Shown piece by piece: positions 40,391-48,823 of a DNA stretch of 64,000 bases. A program made the translations under genes and the position numbers. Positions within the stretch are counted from its first letter, which is position 1. Each line of letters opens with the position of its first letter. The stretch is from assembly GCF_002113375.1 (NCBI RefSeq), contig NZ_NEHO01000005.1, positions 344,617-408,616 of the forward strand. The letters run 5' to 3'. The notes below the pieces were generated by a model. It saw nothing but the letters and a program-made list of their open reading frames with translations, was not told the origin of the DNA and made no database searches. Source of the stretch: Pseudomonas sp. R37(2017). Its GTDB lineage: Bacteria > Pseudomonadota > Gammaproteobacteria > Pseudomonadales > Pseudomonadaceae.

Positions 40391-41158
40391 TCACTTCGGC
40401 CCGAGAATCTTCGCCAGCTTGTCCGGCGACGGCGCGCCTTGCTGCTGTTGCAGATTCCCCTTGTCATCCATGTAGAAAATCGCCGGCGTCGCCTGCAACT
40501 CCAACTCTTCCATCAACTGCATGTTGGCCGCGAGTTTCGCCTGAACGGCTGGCGGCACTTCCTTCAAGGCCTTGAGCGAACTGCCCTTGCCTGCGGCTTC
40601 GTGGTCCTGCAGGGCTTTTTCCGGGTCTTTGGCCGCGAGCAATGCGGCGGATTTCCCTGGGCTGTCTTCGCGGATGATACCGACCATGATGTGGCGCAAC
40701 TGCACCTTGCCCGCCTTGACCCATGGCCTGGCCTGTTCCCAGAACATGTTGCAGTACGGGCAGTTCGGGTCACTGAACAGGTACACCACGCGCGGCGCAT
40801 CCTTGTTGCCGTCGCCGATCCAGTTGCTGGTTTCGAACTTGGCCCAGACTTCCTTGGCCATCGGCGCATACACCAGCTTCTGCAACGGTGCGCTGCTCAG
40901 GTCATTGCCCTCGGCGTCATACAGGTTGCCCAGCAATACGTGTTTGCCATCCGGTGTCAGGTACAGCGCCATGCCGCGGTTCTGGTACTGCGCGGCATAA
41001 CCGCGCAAGCCATCGGGGGCATCGAACTGGCCGACGATTTTCGCGCCCTTGGCCTCGATTTTCTTGATCGCATCGGGCAATTCTTCGGCCTGCACCGACG
41101 GCAGGTGCAGCAGGGCGGCACCGAGGCTCAGGGTCAGCAGGTGGCGGAGGCGGGGCAT
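40391..41158 (-). CDS. dsbG: periplasmic disulfide isomerase/chaperone DsbG
   Basis: A 255-residue DsbC/DsbG-family protein. Signal peptide about 1-24 (cut after VQA); N-terminal dimerisation region to about 75; thioredoxin fold with active site SDPNCPYCNMFWEQARPW near 132 and cis-Pro in QATPAIFY. The CPYC motif matches DsbG rather than the CGYC of DsbC. It repairs wrong disulfides or reduces sulfenic-acid cysteines and is recharged by DsbD. It overlaps the dsbE-like gene by 25 bases, so the dsbDEG operon is translated as a unit. Last gene of the operon. Confidence 0.9.
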   Translation of the reverse strand: MPRLRHLLTLSLGAALLHLPSVQAEELPDAIKKIEAKGAKIVGQFDAPDGLRGYAAQYQNRGMALYLTPDGKHVLLGNLYDAEGNDLSSAPLQKLVYAPMAKEVWAKFETSNWIGDGNKDAPRVVYLFSDPNCPYCNMFWEQARPWVKAGKVQLRHIMVGIIREDSPGKSAALLAAKDPEKALQDHEAAGKGSSLKALKEVPPAVQAKLAANMQLMEELELQATPAIFYMDDKGNLQQQQGAPSPDKLAKILGPK

Positions 41159-41988
41159 GGCAGTTTCCTTGAAGAGGTGGCAGGTACGGTGTCGAAGTTT
41201 TCCAGTGCGCGGGCCAGGCTGGCATCCGACAACTCGCCCAGATGGCTGCCCAGCAGGCGACCTTCGGGGCTATAGAACAGGGTAGTCGGCAACGCCATGG
41301 AGCCCACGGCCTGGCTCAGACGCCCACCGCCGTCGAACAGCACGTTGGTCAGGCTCAGGCCCTGGGTTTCCAGAAAGGTCGCGACGCTTTGCATGCTTTC
41401 CGCCTGATTGACGAACAGGAACGTCAGGTCCGGCCTTTGTTGCTGGGCGTTTTCCAGCACCGGCATTTCCCGGCGGCATGGCGGGCACCAGGTGGCCCAG
41501 AGATTGATCACCAGCGGGCCGCCCTTGTAGTCGGCCAATTGCACGGTTTCGCCAGCGGCATTGCGCAGGGCGATCTCCGGCAGGCGTGTGCCTTGTTCAT
41601 AAATCGACAGGGAGAACGTCGCCAACAACCAGAACGCCAGGCCACTGGCCACGCCAAAGCCCAGTGGTCGGCGCAAACCCGGGCGACGCCAGCCGCGATA
41701 CAGGGTGGCAAGCAAAACCACAATCACTCCCGGCCAGGCGAGGAAACCGCCATCGCGCAGGTCGATGATCTGCCACGGATCGTTGCGATAATGCACCCAA
41801 TAGGCCGCCACGAAGCCGATTCGCGCCGCCAGCATGCCAATCAGAAACAGGCTGAACAGCACCGACTCGGGGTTGTCGCCGCCACGCTTGGCCACCCGCC
41901 AGCCGACAAACGTGGCCAGCGCCAGCGCACTGATCAGCAGCAGGTGATTAAGCGCGATGGCAAAGGTGCCGAGGGTGAAGGTCAGCAT
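41134..41988 (-). CDS. dsbE: membrane-anchored TlpA/DsbE-like thioredoxin
   Basis: A 284-residue protein. The N-terminal third holds three to four membrane segments (LNHLLLISALALATFVGW, VLFSLFLIGMLAARIGFVA, AWPGVIVVLLATLY, GLAFWLLATFSLSIY), reminiscent of prolipoprotein-transferase-like membrane domains. The C-terminal periplasmic part (about 135-284) is a TlpA/ResA thioredoxin with active site LWATWCPPCRREMPV and cis-Pro in MALPTTLFY. It probably accepts electrons from DsbD. The membrane head is longer than in classical DsbE/CcmG, so the name follows the operon of P. aeruginosa (dsbDEG) rather than cytochrome maturation. Overlaps dsbD by one base and dsbG by 25. Confidence 0.82.
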   Translation of the reverse strand: MLTFTLGTFAIALNHLLLISALALATFVGWRVAKRGGDNPESVLFSLFLIGMLAARIGFVAAYWVHYRNDPWQIIDLRDGGFLAWPGVIVVLLATLYRGWRRPGLRRPLGFGVASGLAFWLLATFSLSIYEQGTRLPEIALRNAAGETVQLADYKGGPLVINLWATWCPPCRREMPVLENAQQQRPDLTFLFVNQAESMQSVATFLETQGLSLTNVLFDGGGRLSQAVGSMALPTTLFYSPEGRLLGSHLGELSDASLARALENFDTVPATSSRKLPCPASATC

Positions 41989-43724
41989 TAACGGGCGTCT
42001 CGGGTAGTGGTCCAGCGTTGCAGGAAAGTATCGGCATCGACTTCGCCAGTGATGCGCTGGCTGCGACGCTCCTCGCCATCAGCGCCAATCCACAGCAGGC
42101 TCGGTGGCCCCGGCACTTTGAAACGAGCGAGCAGTTCGCGGCTGGCGGCATTGTCCGCGGTCACGTCCAACCGGAGCAAGCGCACGTCACTCAAGGCTTG
42201 CATGACATTGGCTTTGCCGAACACCTGTTTTTCCATGACCTTGCACGACACGCACCAGTCGGCGTAGTAGTCCAGCAGCACCCACTGGCCCCGAGCCTGC
42301 GCGGCATCGAGTTCCTGTTGCAGTGCCTGCGGATCCTTGATGGTGGTGAAGGCATCGTGGCCAACCGGCACGGCGGCCACCGCCTGGTTCGAGGCGCGGA
42401 AGACCTGCAACGGCTTGAAGGGATCGTCACTGCCACCGGCCGCCCCGATTACCAGCAGGCTGCCCCACAAACCGAGCAGCAACGAACTGGCGCCAAACAG
42501 GTGGGCGATACGACCGAAACCTTCCGACTGTTTCCAGGCACTGTAGGCCGCGATCAGCAGTAGCGCACCGCATAAGCCGACCCACAGGGACTGGTCCAGC
42601 ACCGGGCGCAGCATCAGCAACGCGGTGGCGAGGAACAAGAAGCCGAAAATGCCTTTGACCAGGTTCATCCAGGCGCCAGGCTTGGGCATGAAGCGATTCC
42701 CGACGGTCACCAGCAACAGCAGCGGCACGCCGATACCGATACCCATGGCAAAGAGGATCAAGCCGCCATGCAGCGCGTTACCGCTTTGCGCGATGTAGAG
42801 CAGGGCGCCGGCCAGCGGCGCTGTCATGCACGGGCCGACCAACAGGCCGGACAGGGCCCCCAGCACCCCGGCACCGATCAGGCTGCCGCCACGCTGATTG
42901 CGCGAGACATTTTCCAGGCGATCACGCACAGCCACCGGCAGTTGCAGTTCGAAATAACCGAACATCGGCAGCGCCAGCAACACGAAAATCGCCGCGAAAC
43001 TGCCCAGCAACCAGGGGTTCTGCAACCAGGCTTGCAGGTTCGCCCCGAGGGAGGCGGCCAGGACACCCATCGCCGCATACACCAGCGCCATGCTGACCAC
43101 ATAACTGCTGGCCAGGGTCAATCCGCGTTTGGGCGTGGCGCCGCTGCCGACGATCAAGCCGGCCAGAATCGGCAGCATCGGCAATGAACAAGGGGTGAAA
43201 GCCAACAACAGGCCCAGGCCGAAGAACACCAGAAGGCTCCAGCCCAGCGCCCGTTGTTGCAGGCCGCTGGCCAATGCCTGGTCCGGTGCTTCGTTTGCCG
43301 CAACGCTGACCGCCTTGCCACCCAGATCCACGACCTGAGTCTGCGGCGGATAACACAAACCGGCATCGGCGCAGCCCTGGTAGCTGACCTTGACCTTGCC
43401 GCTGGCACCGGCCGGAATCTTCAGTTCAAGACCCTGGCGATAGACCGGCTGCTCACCGAAAAACTCGTCGCTGTGGGCTTCACCTTCCGGCAGCGCGGGA
43501 TGTTGCGCGACAGGCAATCCGTCGAATTTCAAACGTTTCTGGTACAGGTAATAACCGTCGGTGATCTGCCAATAGAGCTGGGTTTCACCGGACTCCAGGC
43601 GCTCAGAGCTGAACGCGAACGCTTTATCGACCGGGAGAAACTCGGGTTTGGTATCGAATGGATTGGTCCCCGCCTGGGCCAGGCCAGCGATCATGAGGGT
43701 AAAAAGTAAAAACAGACGACGCAT
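41988..43724 (-). CDS. dsbD: thiol:disulfide interchange protein DsbD
   Basis: A 578-residue DsbD. Signal peptide 1-18; periplasmic alpha domain with the cysteine pair QGCADAGLCYPP near 118; eight-helix membrane domain with the two essential cysteines in PCSLPMLPI and VGPCMTAPLAG; C-terminal thioredoxin domain with YADWCVSCKVMEKQ near 485. All six redox cysteines are present. It carries electrons from cytosolic thioredoxin to DsbG and the TlpA-like partner. It is first in the operon, divergent from dsbR across 154 bp of repeat-rich regulatory DNA. Likely a second DsbD copy, as in P. aeruginosa. Confidence 0.92.
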   Translation of the reverse strand: MRRLFLLFTLMIAGLAQAGTNPFDTKPEFLPVDKAFAFSSERLESGETQLYWQITDGYYLYQKRLKFDGLPVAQHPALPEGEAHSDEFFGEQPVYRQGLELKIPAGASGKVKVSYQGCADAGLCYPPQTQVVDLGGKAVSVAANEAPDQALASGLQQRALGWSLLVFFGLGLLLAFTPCSLPMLPILAGLIVGSGATPKRGLTLASSYVVSMALVYAAMGVLAASLGANLQAWLQNPWLLGSFAAIFVLLALPMFGYFELQLPVAVRDRLENVSRNQRGGSLIGAGVLGALSGLLVGPCMTAPLAGALLYIAQSGNALHGGLILFAMGIGIGVPLLLLVTVGNRFMPKPGAWMNLVKGIFGFLFLATALLMLRPVLDQSLWVGLCGALLLIAAYSAWKQSEGFGRIAHLFGASSLLLGLWGSLLVIGAAGGSDDPFKPLQVFRASNQAVAAVPVGHDAFTTIKDPQALQQELDAAQARGQWVLLDYYADWCVSCKVMEKQVFGKANVMQALSDVRLLRLDVTADNAASRELLARFKVPGPPSLLWIGADGEERRSQRITGEVDADTFLQRWTTTRDAR

Positions 43725-43739
43725 GGATAAGCCTTTGCC

Positions 43740-43854
43740 CTGTGCAATTAGAGTGCACAGTGGCGGGCGGCGATTAACCGATGATTAACCGCTTCGGCCT
43801 TGTGGCGGTGGCGCCTGCGGCATAATGTCGGCTTAATCGGTCAACGGCTTAATC
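43740..43854. promoter_or_regulatory. repeat-rich divergent control region of dsbD and dsbR
   Basis: Three kinds of repeat lie here: dyad CTGTGCA..TGCACAG (43740-43760) next to dsbD; direct repeats GATTAACC at 43772-43779 and 43783-43790, one helical turn apart; and GGCTTAATC at 43830-43838 and 43846-43854, 16 bp apart, next to dsbR. TTAA-type direct repeats are the usual sites of OmpR-family regulators, so DsbR probably binds here to control both directions. Confidence 0.7.
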
Positions 43855-43878
43855 CGCTTTATTTCTACGAGGCTCCCC

Positions 43879-44559
43879 ATGCACGTACTGGTTTGCGAAG
43901 ACGATGAGCTGATCGCCAGCGGCATTGTCGCCGGCCTGACCGCCCAGGGCCTTACCGTGGAGCACGTCGCCACGGCGTCCGCCGCCCGGGCGATGCTCAA
44001 GGTCGCGGAGTTCGACGTGATGGTGCTCGACCTTGGCCTGCCGGACGAGGATGGCCTCAAGCTGCTGCAGCAGTTGCGCCATCAAGGCCTGGAACTGCCG
44101 GTCTTGATCCTCACCGCCCGGGACTCGGTCACCGATCGCGTGGATGGCCTGCAAGCCGGCGCCGATGATTACCTGCTCAAACCCTTCGACTTGCGTGAAC
44201 TCGCTGCACGCCTGCATACGCTGTTGCGACGGGTGGCGGGGCGCAGCGTCAACCTGATCGAACATGGTGCCCTGACTTACGACCCCAGCAGCCGCGAAAC
44301 CACGCTCGCGGGGCAACCGGTGGACCTGTCGCGCCGCGAGCAGTCACTCCTGCAAGCGTTGTTGCATAACCGTGGCCGGGTGCTGTCCACCGAGCAACTG
44401 AAGGACAGTGTCTACGGTTTCAACGACGAACTGGAGAGCAACGCCCTCAACGTCCATATCCATCACCTGCGGCGCAAGCTTGGCAATGGCATTGTCGAGA
44501 CCGTGCGCGGCCTGGGCTATCGCCTGGGGCCGGCTGATGGCGGAGAAGAATCGAAGTGA
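43879..44559 (+). CDS. dsbR: OmpR-family response regulator DsbR
   Basis: A 226-residue regulator. Receiver about 1-115: VCEDDE at 4-9, acceptor Asp in VMVLDLGLPDEDG near 51, Lys in YLLKPFD near 101. Winged helix about 130-218 with VDLSRREQSLLQALLHNRGRVLSTEQLKDSVYG and NALNVHIHHLRRKLG. It resembles QseB/PmrA. Its place, divergent from dsbDEG and paired with a kinase, matches the copper-responsive DsbRS system of P. aeruginosa, in which DsbR controls dsbDEG and copper tolerance genes. Symbol given on that synteny. The TGA overlaps the kinase ATG by one base. Confidence 0.83.
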   Translation: MHVLVCEDDELIASGIVAGLTAQGLTVEHVATASAARAMLKVAEFDVMVLDLGLPDEDGLKLLQQLRHQGLELPVLILTARDSVTDRVDGLQAGADDYLLKPFDLRELAARLHTLLRRVAGRSVNLIEHGALTYDPSSRETTLAGQPVDLSRREQSLLQALLHNRGRVLSTEQLKDSVYGFNDELESNALNVHIHHLRRKLGNGIVETVRGLGYRLGPADGGEESK

Positions 44560-45881
44560 TGAGTCTGCGTTTGCGCCTGAGCCTGACGCTCGGCGCCGCG
44601 TTTGCGCTGATCTGGGCCCTGGCCGCGGCCTGGATGCTCAGCGATTTGCGCAATCAAATGATGTTTTCCCTCGACCAGCGCCTGGTGGCGTCGGCGCGCA
44701 TGGTCGCCGGCCTGATGGAGCAATTGCCACCCCTGCCGAGCAAGGGCGAGGGCACCCATTTCAGTGCCGAACAATTGAACATTCCCGGTGGAATGGCGTG
44801 CCAGGTCAGCTCGTTGCGCGGGGAAATCCTTGCTCGCAGCCACTCCGATCCGCAACAAGCGCTGGAGGCCGAAAAACTGGGGTTTCACGATCAGATGATC
44901 GACGGCGCGCCGTGGCGCAGTTTCACATTGGCCCGGGGAGATCTGCGCATCACCACCGCCGACCGGCAGATCGAACGTGAGGCGTTGAACCTGTCGATTC
45001 TGCTGGCCGCTTCGGTACCGGTGGGCGTGGCCTTGCTCGGATGCCTGTGCCTGCTTTGGCTGGGCATCGGCCAGGGGCTGGTGCCGCTCAACCGCATGCG
45101 TGATGCCTTGATGCGTCGTAGCGCCGACTCCCTCGAGCCCTTGCAGATCCATCCGTTGCCCCGCGAGCTGCAACCCTTGCTGGAAACCCAGAACCAGCTG
45201 CTCCAGCGCATCGGCAAGACGATCGAGCGCGAACGGCGCCTGACCGGTGATGCGGCCCACGAGCTGCGCAGCCCGCTGACCGCGATCAAGACCCACCTGC
45301 AAGTGGCGCGCATGACCGACGGCAATGCTCGCGACCAGTCACTGGCCAGGGCCGAAGAGGGTGCAGATCGCATGCATCGCACGCTTGAGCAATTGCTGTT
45401 GCTGGCGCGAGTCGAGGGCAGTCTGTCGTTTGATGACGGTGTGCAGTGCAATGCCGAGCAAGTGGCGAAACTGGCGATCCAGGACGCGGCGAGCGGCGAT
45501 CGGCAACGCATCAAGTTCCAGGCGCCGGGCACGGTCTCCGCTGCGCCAGTACAAATGCCCGCCGTGCTGTCGATTGCCGCGCTGCGCAACTTGCTCGACA
45601 ACGCACTGCGGCATACCCCTGCCGACAAGGCGGTGGAGTTGAGCCTGGAAACCACCGGCAATCGTGTGCAATTCGTGGTGCGCGACCATGGACCGGGGAT
45701 TGCCGAAGAGGATCTGCAATACCTGACCCAGCGTTTCTGGCGCAACGGCCAGAGCACCGGTTGTGGCCTGGGGTTGGCGATAGTCCAGGCGATCGTCCAG
45801 CGTTGCGGCTGCACGCTGTATTTCGATAGCCGTCCGGACGGCTTGCGGGTCGAGCTGACGATGCCGCTGCAATCCATCTGA
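44559..45881 (+). CDS. dsbS: sensor histidine kinase DsbS
   Basis: A 440-residue kinase. Membrane segments at about 4-27 and 147-170 enclose a periplasmic sensor with a single cysteine (PGGMACQVSSL). A short linker precedes the HisKA helix with the phospho-His in LTGDAAHELRSPLTAIKTHLQ near 233. HATPase: NLLDNALRHTPADKAV, VRDHGPGIAEEDL and TGCGLGLAIVQAI. In P. aeruginosa DsbS senses periplasmic copper and without it acts as a phosphatase on DsbR; a lone cysteine in the sensor loop could take part, which is inference. ATG at 44559 chosen over the GTG one codon earlier. Confidence 0.83.
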   Translation: MSLRLRLSLTLGAAFALIWALAAAWMLSDLRNQMMFSLDQRLVASARMVAGLMEQLPPLPSKGEGTHFSAEQLNIPGGMACQVSSLRGEILARSHSDPQQALEAEKLGFHDQMIDGAPWRSFTLARGDLRITTADRQIEREALNLSILLAASVPVGVALLGCLCLLWLGIGQGLVPLNRMRDALMRRSADSLEPLQIHPLPRELQPLLETQNQLLQRIGKTIERERRLTGDAAHELRSPLTAIKTHLQVARMTDGNARDQSLARAEEGADRMHRTLEQLLLLARVEGSLSFDDGVQCNAEQVAKLAIQDAASGDRQRIKFQAPGTVSAAPVQMPAVLSIAALRNLLDNALRHTPADKAVELSLETTGNRVQFVVRDHGPGIAEEDLQYLTQRFWRNGQSTGCGLGLAIVQAIVQRCGCTLYFDSRPDGLRVELTMPLQSI

Positions 45882-45896
45882 AAACATCATTAAACC

Positions 45897-46012
45897 CCTG
45901 TAGGAGCGAGCAAGCTCGCGATGGTCGTTAACGATGACACTGGCTGCCTGACACCCCGCGGTGCCTGTGCCTCCATCGCGAGCTTGCCGCAAGCGGGCAC
46001 TCGCTCCTACAG
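45897..46012. repeat. REPIN with an enlarged right-hand REP loop
   Basis: Left REP is standard (CTGTAGGAGCGAGCAAGCTCGCGATGG). The right copy has about 13 extra bases in its loop (GCTTGCCGCAAGCGGGCA), which fold into a small hairpin of their own (GCTTG..CAAGC). The internal spacer is homologous, inverted, to that of 4535-4636. It sits between dsbS and the pvdH promoter. Confidence 0.85.
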
Positions 46013-46030
46013 GGTTTGCGTGTTACCGCC

Positions 46031-46054
46031 TAAATCCCTCAAGCGCTGATGCGT
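46031..46054 (+). promoter_or_regulatory. PvdS-type promoter (IS box) of pvdH
   Basis: TAAAT at 46031-46035 followed by CCC, 16 bases in all, then CGT at 46052-46054; the CTAAATCCC context is the extended consensus. It lies 36 bp before the pvdH ATG. Confidence 0.88.
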
Positions 46055-46090
46055 TTCCAGAACAGGAAAACCTTATTGAGGGGTCGAGAG

Positions 46091-47491
46091 ATGTCAGTCG
46101 CTACCAGCCTGATCGAAGAGCAACCGGCGACGTCCGCCGAGACGCTTTATCAGTTCAACGAATCGCCATTGCTCGCCCGCCAGAGCCAGCAGGAGTCCAA
46201 TGCCCGCAGCTATCCGCGACGCATTCCCCTGGCGCTCAAGCGCGCCAGGGGTATTTACGTCGAAGACGTCGAAGGCCGCACGTTCATCGACTGCCTGGCC
46301 GGTGCCGGGACCTTGGCCCTGGGGCACAACCACCCGGTGGTGATCCAGGCGATCCAACAAGTGCTGACCGATGAGCTGCCACTGCATACCCTGGACCTGA
46401 CCACGCCGGTCAAAGACCAGTTCGTCCAGGACCTGTTTGGCCTGCTGCCGCCCGCGCTGGCCGCGGAAGCGAAGATCCAGTTCTGCGGCCCCAGCGGCAC
46501 TGACGCTGTGGAAGCCGCGCTGAAGCTGGTGCGTACCGCCACCGGTCGCAGCACCGTGATCTCGTTCCAGGGCGGCTATCACGGCATGAGCCAGGGGGCG
46601 TTGAGCCTGATGGGTAGCCTTGGGCCGAAAAAGCCCCTGGGTGCCTTGCTCGGCAGCGGCGTGCAGTTCATGCCGTACCCATACGATTACCGCTGCCCGT
46701 TCGGGCTTGGCGGCGCGCCGGGGGTCAAAGCCAACCTGAGTTACCTGGAAAACCTGCTCAACGACCCCGAGGCCGGCGTGCAATTGCCGGCGGCAATCAT
46801 CGTGGAAGTGGTGCAGGGCGAGGGCGGGGTGATCCCGGCGGACCTGGACTGGCTGCGGGGTGTGCGACGGATCACCGAAGAGGCGGGGGTCGCGCTGATC
46901 GTCGATGAAATCCAGAGTGGATTCGCCCGCACCGGCAAGATGTTTGCCTTCGAGCATGCCGGGATCATTCCCGATGTGGTGGTGATGTCCAAGGCCATCG
47001 GCGGCAGTCTGCCGCTGGCGGTGGTGATTTATCGCGACTGGCTCGACAGCTGGTTGCCGGGTGCCCATGCGGGGACGTTCCGTGGCAACCAGATGGCCAT
47101 GGCCGCCGGTTCCGCGGTGATGCGTTTTCTGGTCGAACACAAGGTCTGCGAGCATGCCGCCGCAATGGGCGAGCGTCTGGCCGAGCACTTGCGCATCCTG
47201 CAGCGGGACTTCCCGCAACTGGGTGATATTCGCGGGCGTGGCTTGATGCTCGGTGTCGAACTGGTCGATCCGAGGGGCGCGCCGGATGCCCAGGGGCACC
47301 CACCGACCTGCGCCCGCCTGGCACCGCTGGTGCAGCGCGAATGCCTCAAGCGTGGCCTGATCCTGGAACTCGGTGGCCGCCATGGCGCGGTGGTGCGCTT
47401 CCTGCCGCCACTGGTGATTACCGCTGCGCAAATCGATCGTGTGGCGGAGATTTTTGGTCGGGCCCTGGCCGCTGCCACCGCCCGTCCTTAA
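46091..47491 (+). CDS. pvdH: 2,4-diaminobutyrate:2-oxoglutarate 4-aminotransferase PvdH
   Basis: A 466-residue class-III PLP aminotransferase, about the length of PvdH of P. aeruginosa. GVEL and EGGVIPADLDWLRG blocks are present; the PLP segment is IVDEIQSGFARTGKMFAFEH and the Schiff-base Lys lies in VVMSKAIGGSLPLAVVIY near 304. GPSGTDAVEAALKL binds the phosphate. It converts aspartate semialdehyde plus glutamate to L-2,4-diaminobutyrate, the amino acid selected by the last PvdL module. Start at 46091 (MSVATSL), with a purine-rich site before it. Its own IS box is at 46031-46054; the mbtH gene follows. Confidence 0.93.
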   Translation: MSVATSLIEEQPATSAETLYQFNESPLLARQSQQESNARSYPRRIPLALKRARGIYVEDVEGRTFIDCLAGAGTLALGHNHPVVIQAIQQVLTDELPLHTLDLTTPVKDQFVQDLFGLLPPALAAEAKIQFCGPSGTDAVEAALKLVRTATGRSTVISFQGGYHGMSQGALSLMGSLGPKKPLGALLGSGVQFMPYPYDYRCPFGLGGAPGVKANLSYLENLLNDPEAGVQLPAAIIVEVVQGEGGVIPADLDWLRGVRRITEEAGVALIVDEIQSGFARTGKMFAFEHAGIIPDVVVMSKAIGGSLPLAVVIYRDWLDSWLPGAHAGTFRGNQMAMAAGSAVMRFLVEHKVCEHAAAMGERLAEHLRILQRDFPQLGDIRGRGLMLGVELVDPRGAPDAQGHPPTCARLAPLVQRECLKRGLILELGGRHGAVVRFLPPLVITAAQIDRVAEIFGRALAAATARP

Positions 47492-47512
47492 ATTTTCCAT
47501 CCCGGGGAACGT
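47489..47512 (+). promoter_or_regulatory. PvdS-type promoter (IS box) beginning on the pvdH stop codon
   Basis: TAAAT at 47489-47493, 16 bases, CGT at 47510-47512. The pvdH stop TAA is the first three bases of the -35 element. It would give the MbtH-like gene its own iron-regulated transcript. The AT-richness of a stop codon makes a chance match somewhat likelier here. Confidence 0.72.
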
Positions 47513-47572
47513 TCCTTCTACATAACGGCTGCGCACACAGCGCAGCCCGCCCTGCAACGATGGAGAGACACC

Positions 47573-47800
47573 ATGACGTCAGTATTCGACCGCGAGGACA
47601 TCCTCTTTCAGGTCGTGGTCAACCACGAAGAGCAATACTCGATCTGGCCCGATTACAAAGCCGTGCCACAAGGCTGGCGCACCGTGGGCAAAAGCGGGCT
47701 GAAAAAGGAATGCCTGGCTTACATCGAGGAAACCTGGACCGATATGCGTCCGTTGAGCCTGCGGCAAAAGATGGATGAGCAGGCGGCTGTGACGCGCTGA
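47573..47800 (+). CDS. MbtH-like protein
   Basis: A 75-residue MbtH-family protein. Signatures [28 protein letters not shown], with the conserved tryptophans, and the C-terminal [13 protein letters not shown] are complete. MbtH-like proteins bind adenylation domains of peptide synthetases and are often needed for their folding and activity. Next to pvdH, as PA2412 is in P. aeruginosa, it most likely serves PvdL or other pyoverdine synthetases outside this window. It has its own putative IS box and is followed at once by a terminator. Confidence 0.93.
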   Translation: MTSVFDREDILFQVVVNHEEQYSIWPDYKAVPQGWRTVGKSGLKKECLAYIEETWTDMRPLSLRQKMDEQAAVTR

Positions 47801-47816
47801 TCGGTCATGCCAAAAG

Positions 47817-47852
47817 AAGCCCGCTGGACTGGTGACAGTCAGCGGGCTTTTT
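47817..47852 (+). terminator. intrinsic terminator after mbtH
   Basis: AAGCCCGCT and AGCGGGCTT arms with an inner ACTG..CAGT pair and a run of T. It also faces the convergent fpv operon. Confidence 0.88.
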
Positions 47853-47871
47853 CATGTCGTGCACGGTCGCC

Positions 47872-47898
47872 CTGTAGGAGCGAGCACGCTCGCGATGA
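47872..47898. repeat. single REP sequence
   Basis: CTGTAGGAGCGAGCACGCTCGCGATG, one copy with no inverted partner nearby, between the mbtH terminator and the fpvF stop. Confidence 0.85.
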
Positions 47899-47920
47899 AC
47901 GATAACGCGGTCTAACTCAG

Positions 47921-48823
47921 TTACGCCCCGGCAAGCCCCTTGATCAGCAAATCCACATTCCCCTCCAGTTCAGCCACCGGATCCTCGGCATCGGTGCTCA
48001 ACACCACCAACCGGCTACCCGACCCGGCTATCACCGCTTTCAGCTCATCCGAGGGTTGCCGGTGATGCAGCACCACCGCCACATCATTGTCCTTGAATGT
48101 TGCGCCCAATTGCTTGAGCGCTTCGGCTGTCCACTCGGCGTCGGGGCGTGGGTCCTGGGCGATCAATTCGAGATTGAGACTGCCGATCAGGTAGCCGAAA
48201 TGATCGCTCAGGCTCATCACATTCAGGTTATCCGCATTGGCGAGGCGCGCTTCGCTGGTGGCACTGAGCTTGAGCAAGCGTTGCTTGAGCGCTGCCAGGT
48301 TGGCGTCGATTGTCGGCTTGGCCTCGGGGGCCAGGCGCACCAGGTCCGCCGCCATCACATCGGCCATGCGTCCCATGTTGTTGCTGGAGAACCATGGCTG
48401 GCTGTTCAGCCCGTCGACCTTGTTGCCGGGGCGCACGGCAATACCGGGCAGGGCGCCGTCCACCGGGCGGGCGGCGTCGACTTCGACGATGCGGATATTG
48501 CTGCGCCGGGAGATCGGGTACAGCGGGTCGTCGGGCCACAGTGAGCGCAGGCTGATCACCGCATCGGCATCATTGGCCAGTTTGGCCAGCGCCGAGGCGC
48601 CACGCCCGGTGAAGTAGGCGGTCTGGCGGCTGCCGGGCAGGTTGGCTGGCGCGGCACGTTCGAGGCTGACAGCGGTGCCTTTGAGCAGCACTTCACCGAG
48701 ACCATAAGTAATCGGCAAGGAGGCCAGTACACGCAGCGGTTTGCCGCTGTCAGCGGCGCAGGTCGCGGTAGTCAGCCCGCACAGGGCAACGGCGAGGGTC
48801 AGTTGGCGCAGTGAAAGAATCAT
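47921..48823 (-). CDS. fpvF: periplasmic binding protein FpvF
   Basis: A 300-residue cluster-A1-type metal-binding-protein homologue. Signal peptide about 1-23 (cut after TCA). Blocks: LRVLASLPITYGLGEVLL, NDADAVISLRSLWPDDP, NVMSLSDHFGYLIGSLNLELI, VVLHHRQPSDELKAVI. The zinc/manganese-binding His set of ZnuA is only partly kept. In P. aeruginosa FpvF binds ferripyoverdine with FpvC in the periplasm during iron release. Last gene of the fpvGHJKCDEF operon; its ATG abuts the fpvE stop. The name is by synteny and family. Confidence 0.88.
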   Translation of the reverse strand: MILSLRQLTLAVALCGLTTATCAADSGKPLRVLASLPITYGLGEVLLKGTAVSLERAAPANLPGSRQTAYFTGRGASALAKLANDADAVISLRSLWPDDPLYPISRRSNIRIVEVDAARPVDGALPGIAVRPGNKVDGLNSQPWFSSNNMGRMADVMAADLVRLAPEAKPTIDANLAALKQRLLKLSATSEARLANADNLNVMSLSDHFGYLIGSLNLELIAQDPRPDAEWTAEALKQLGATFKDNDVAVVLHHRQPSDELKAVIAGSGSRLVVLSTDAEDPVAELEGNVDLLIKGLAGA

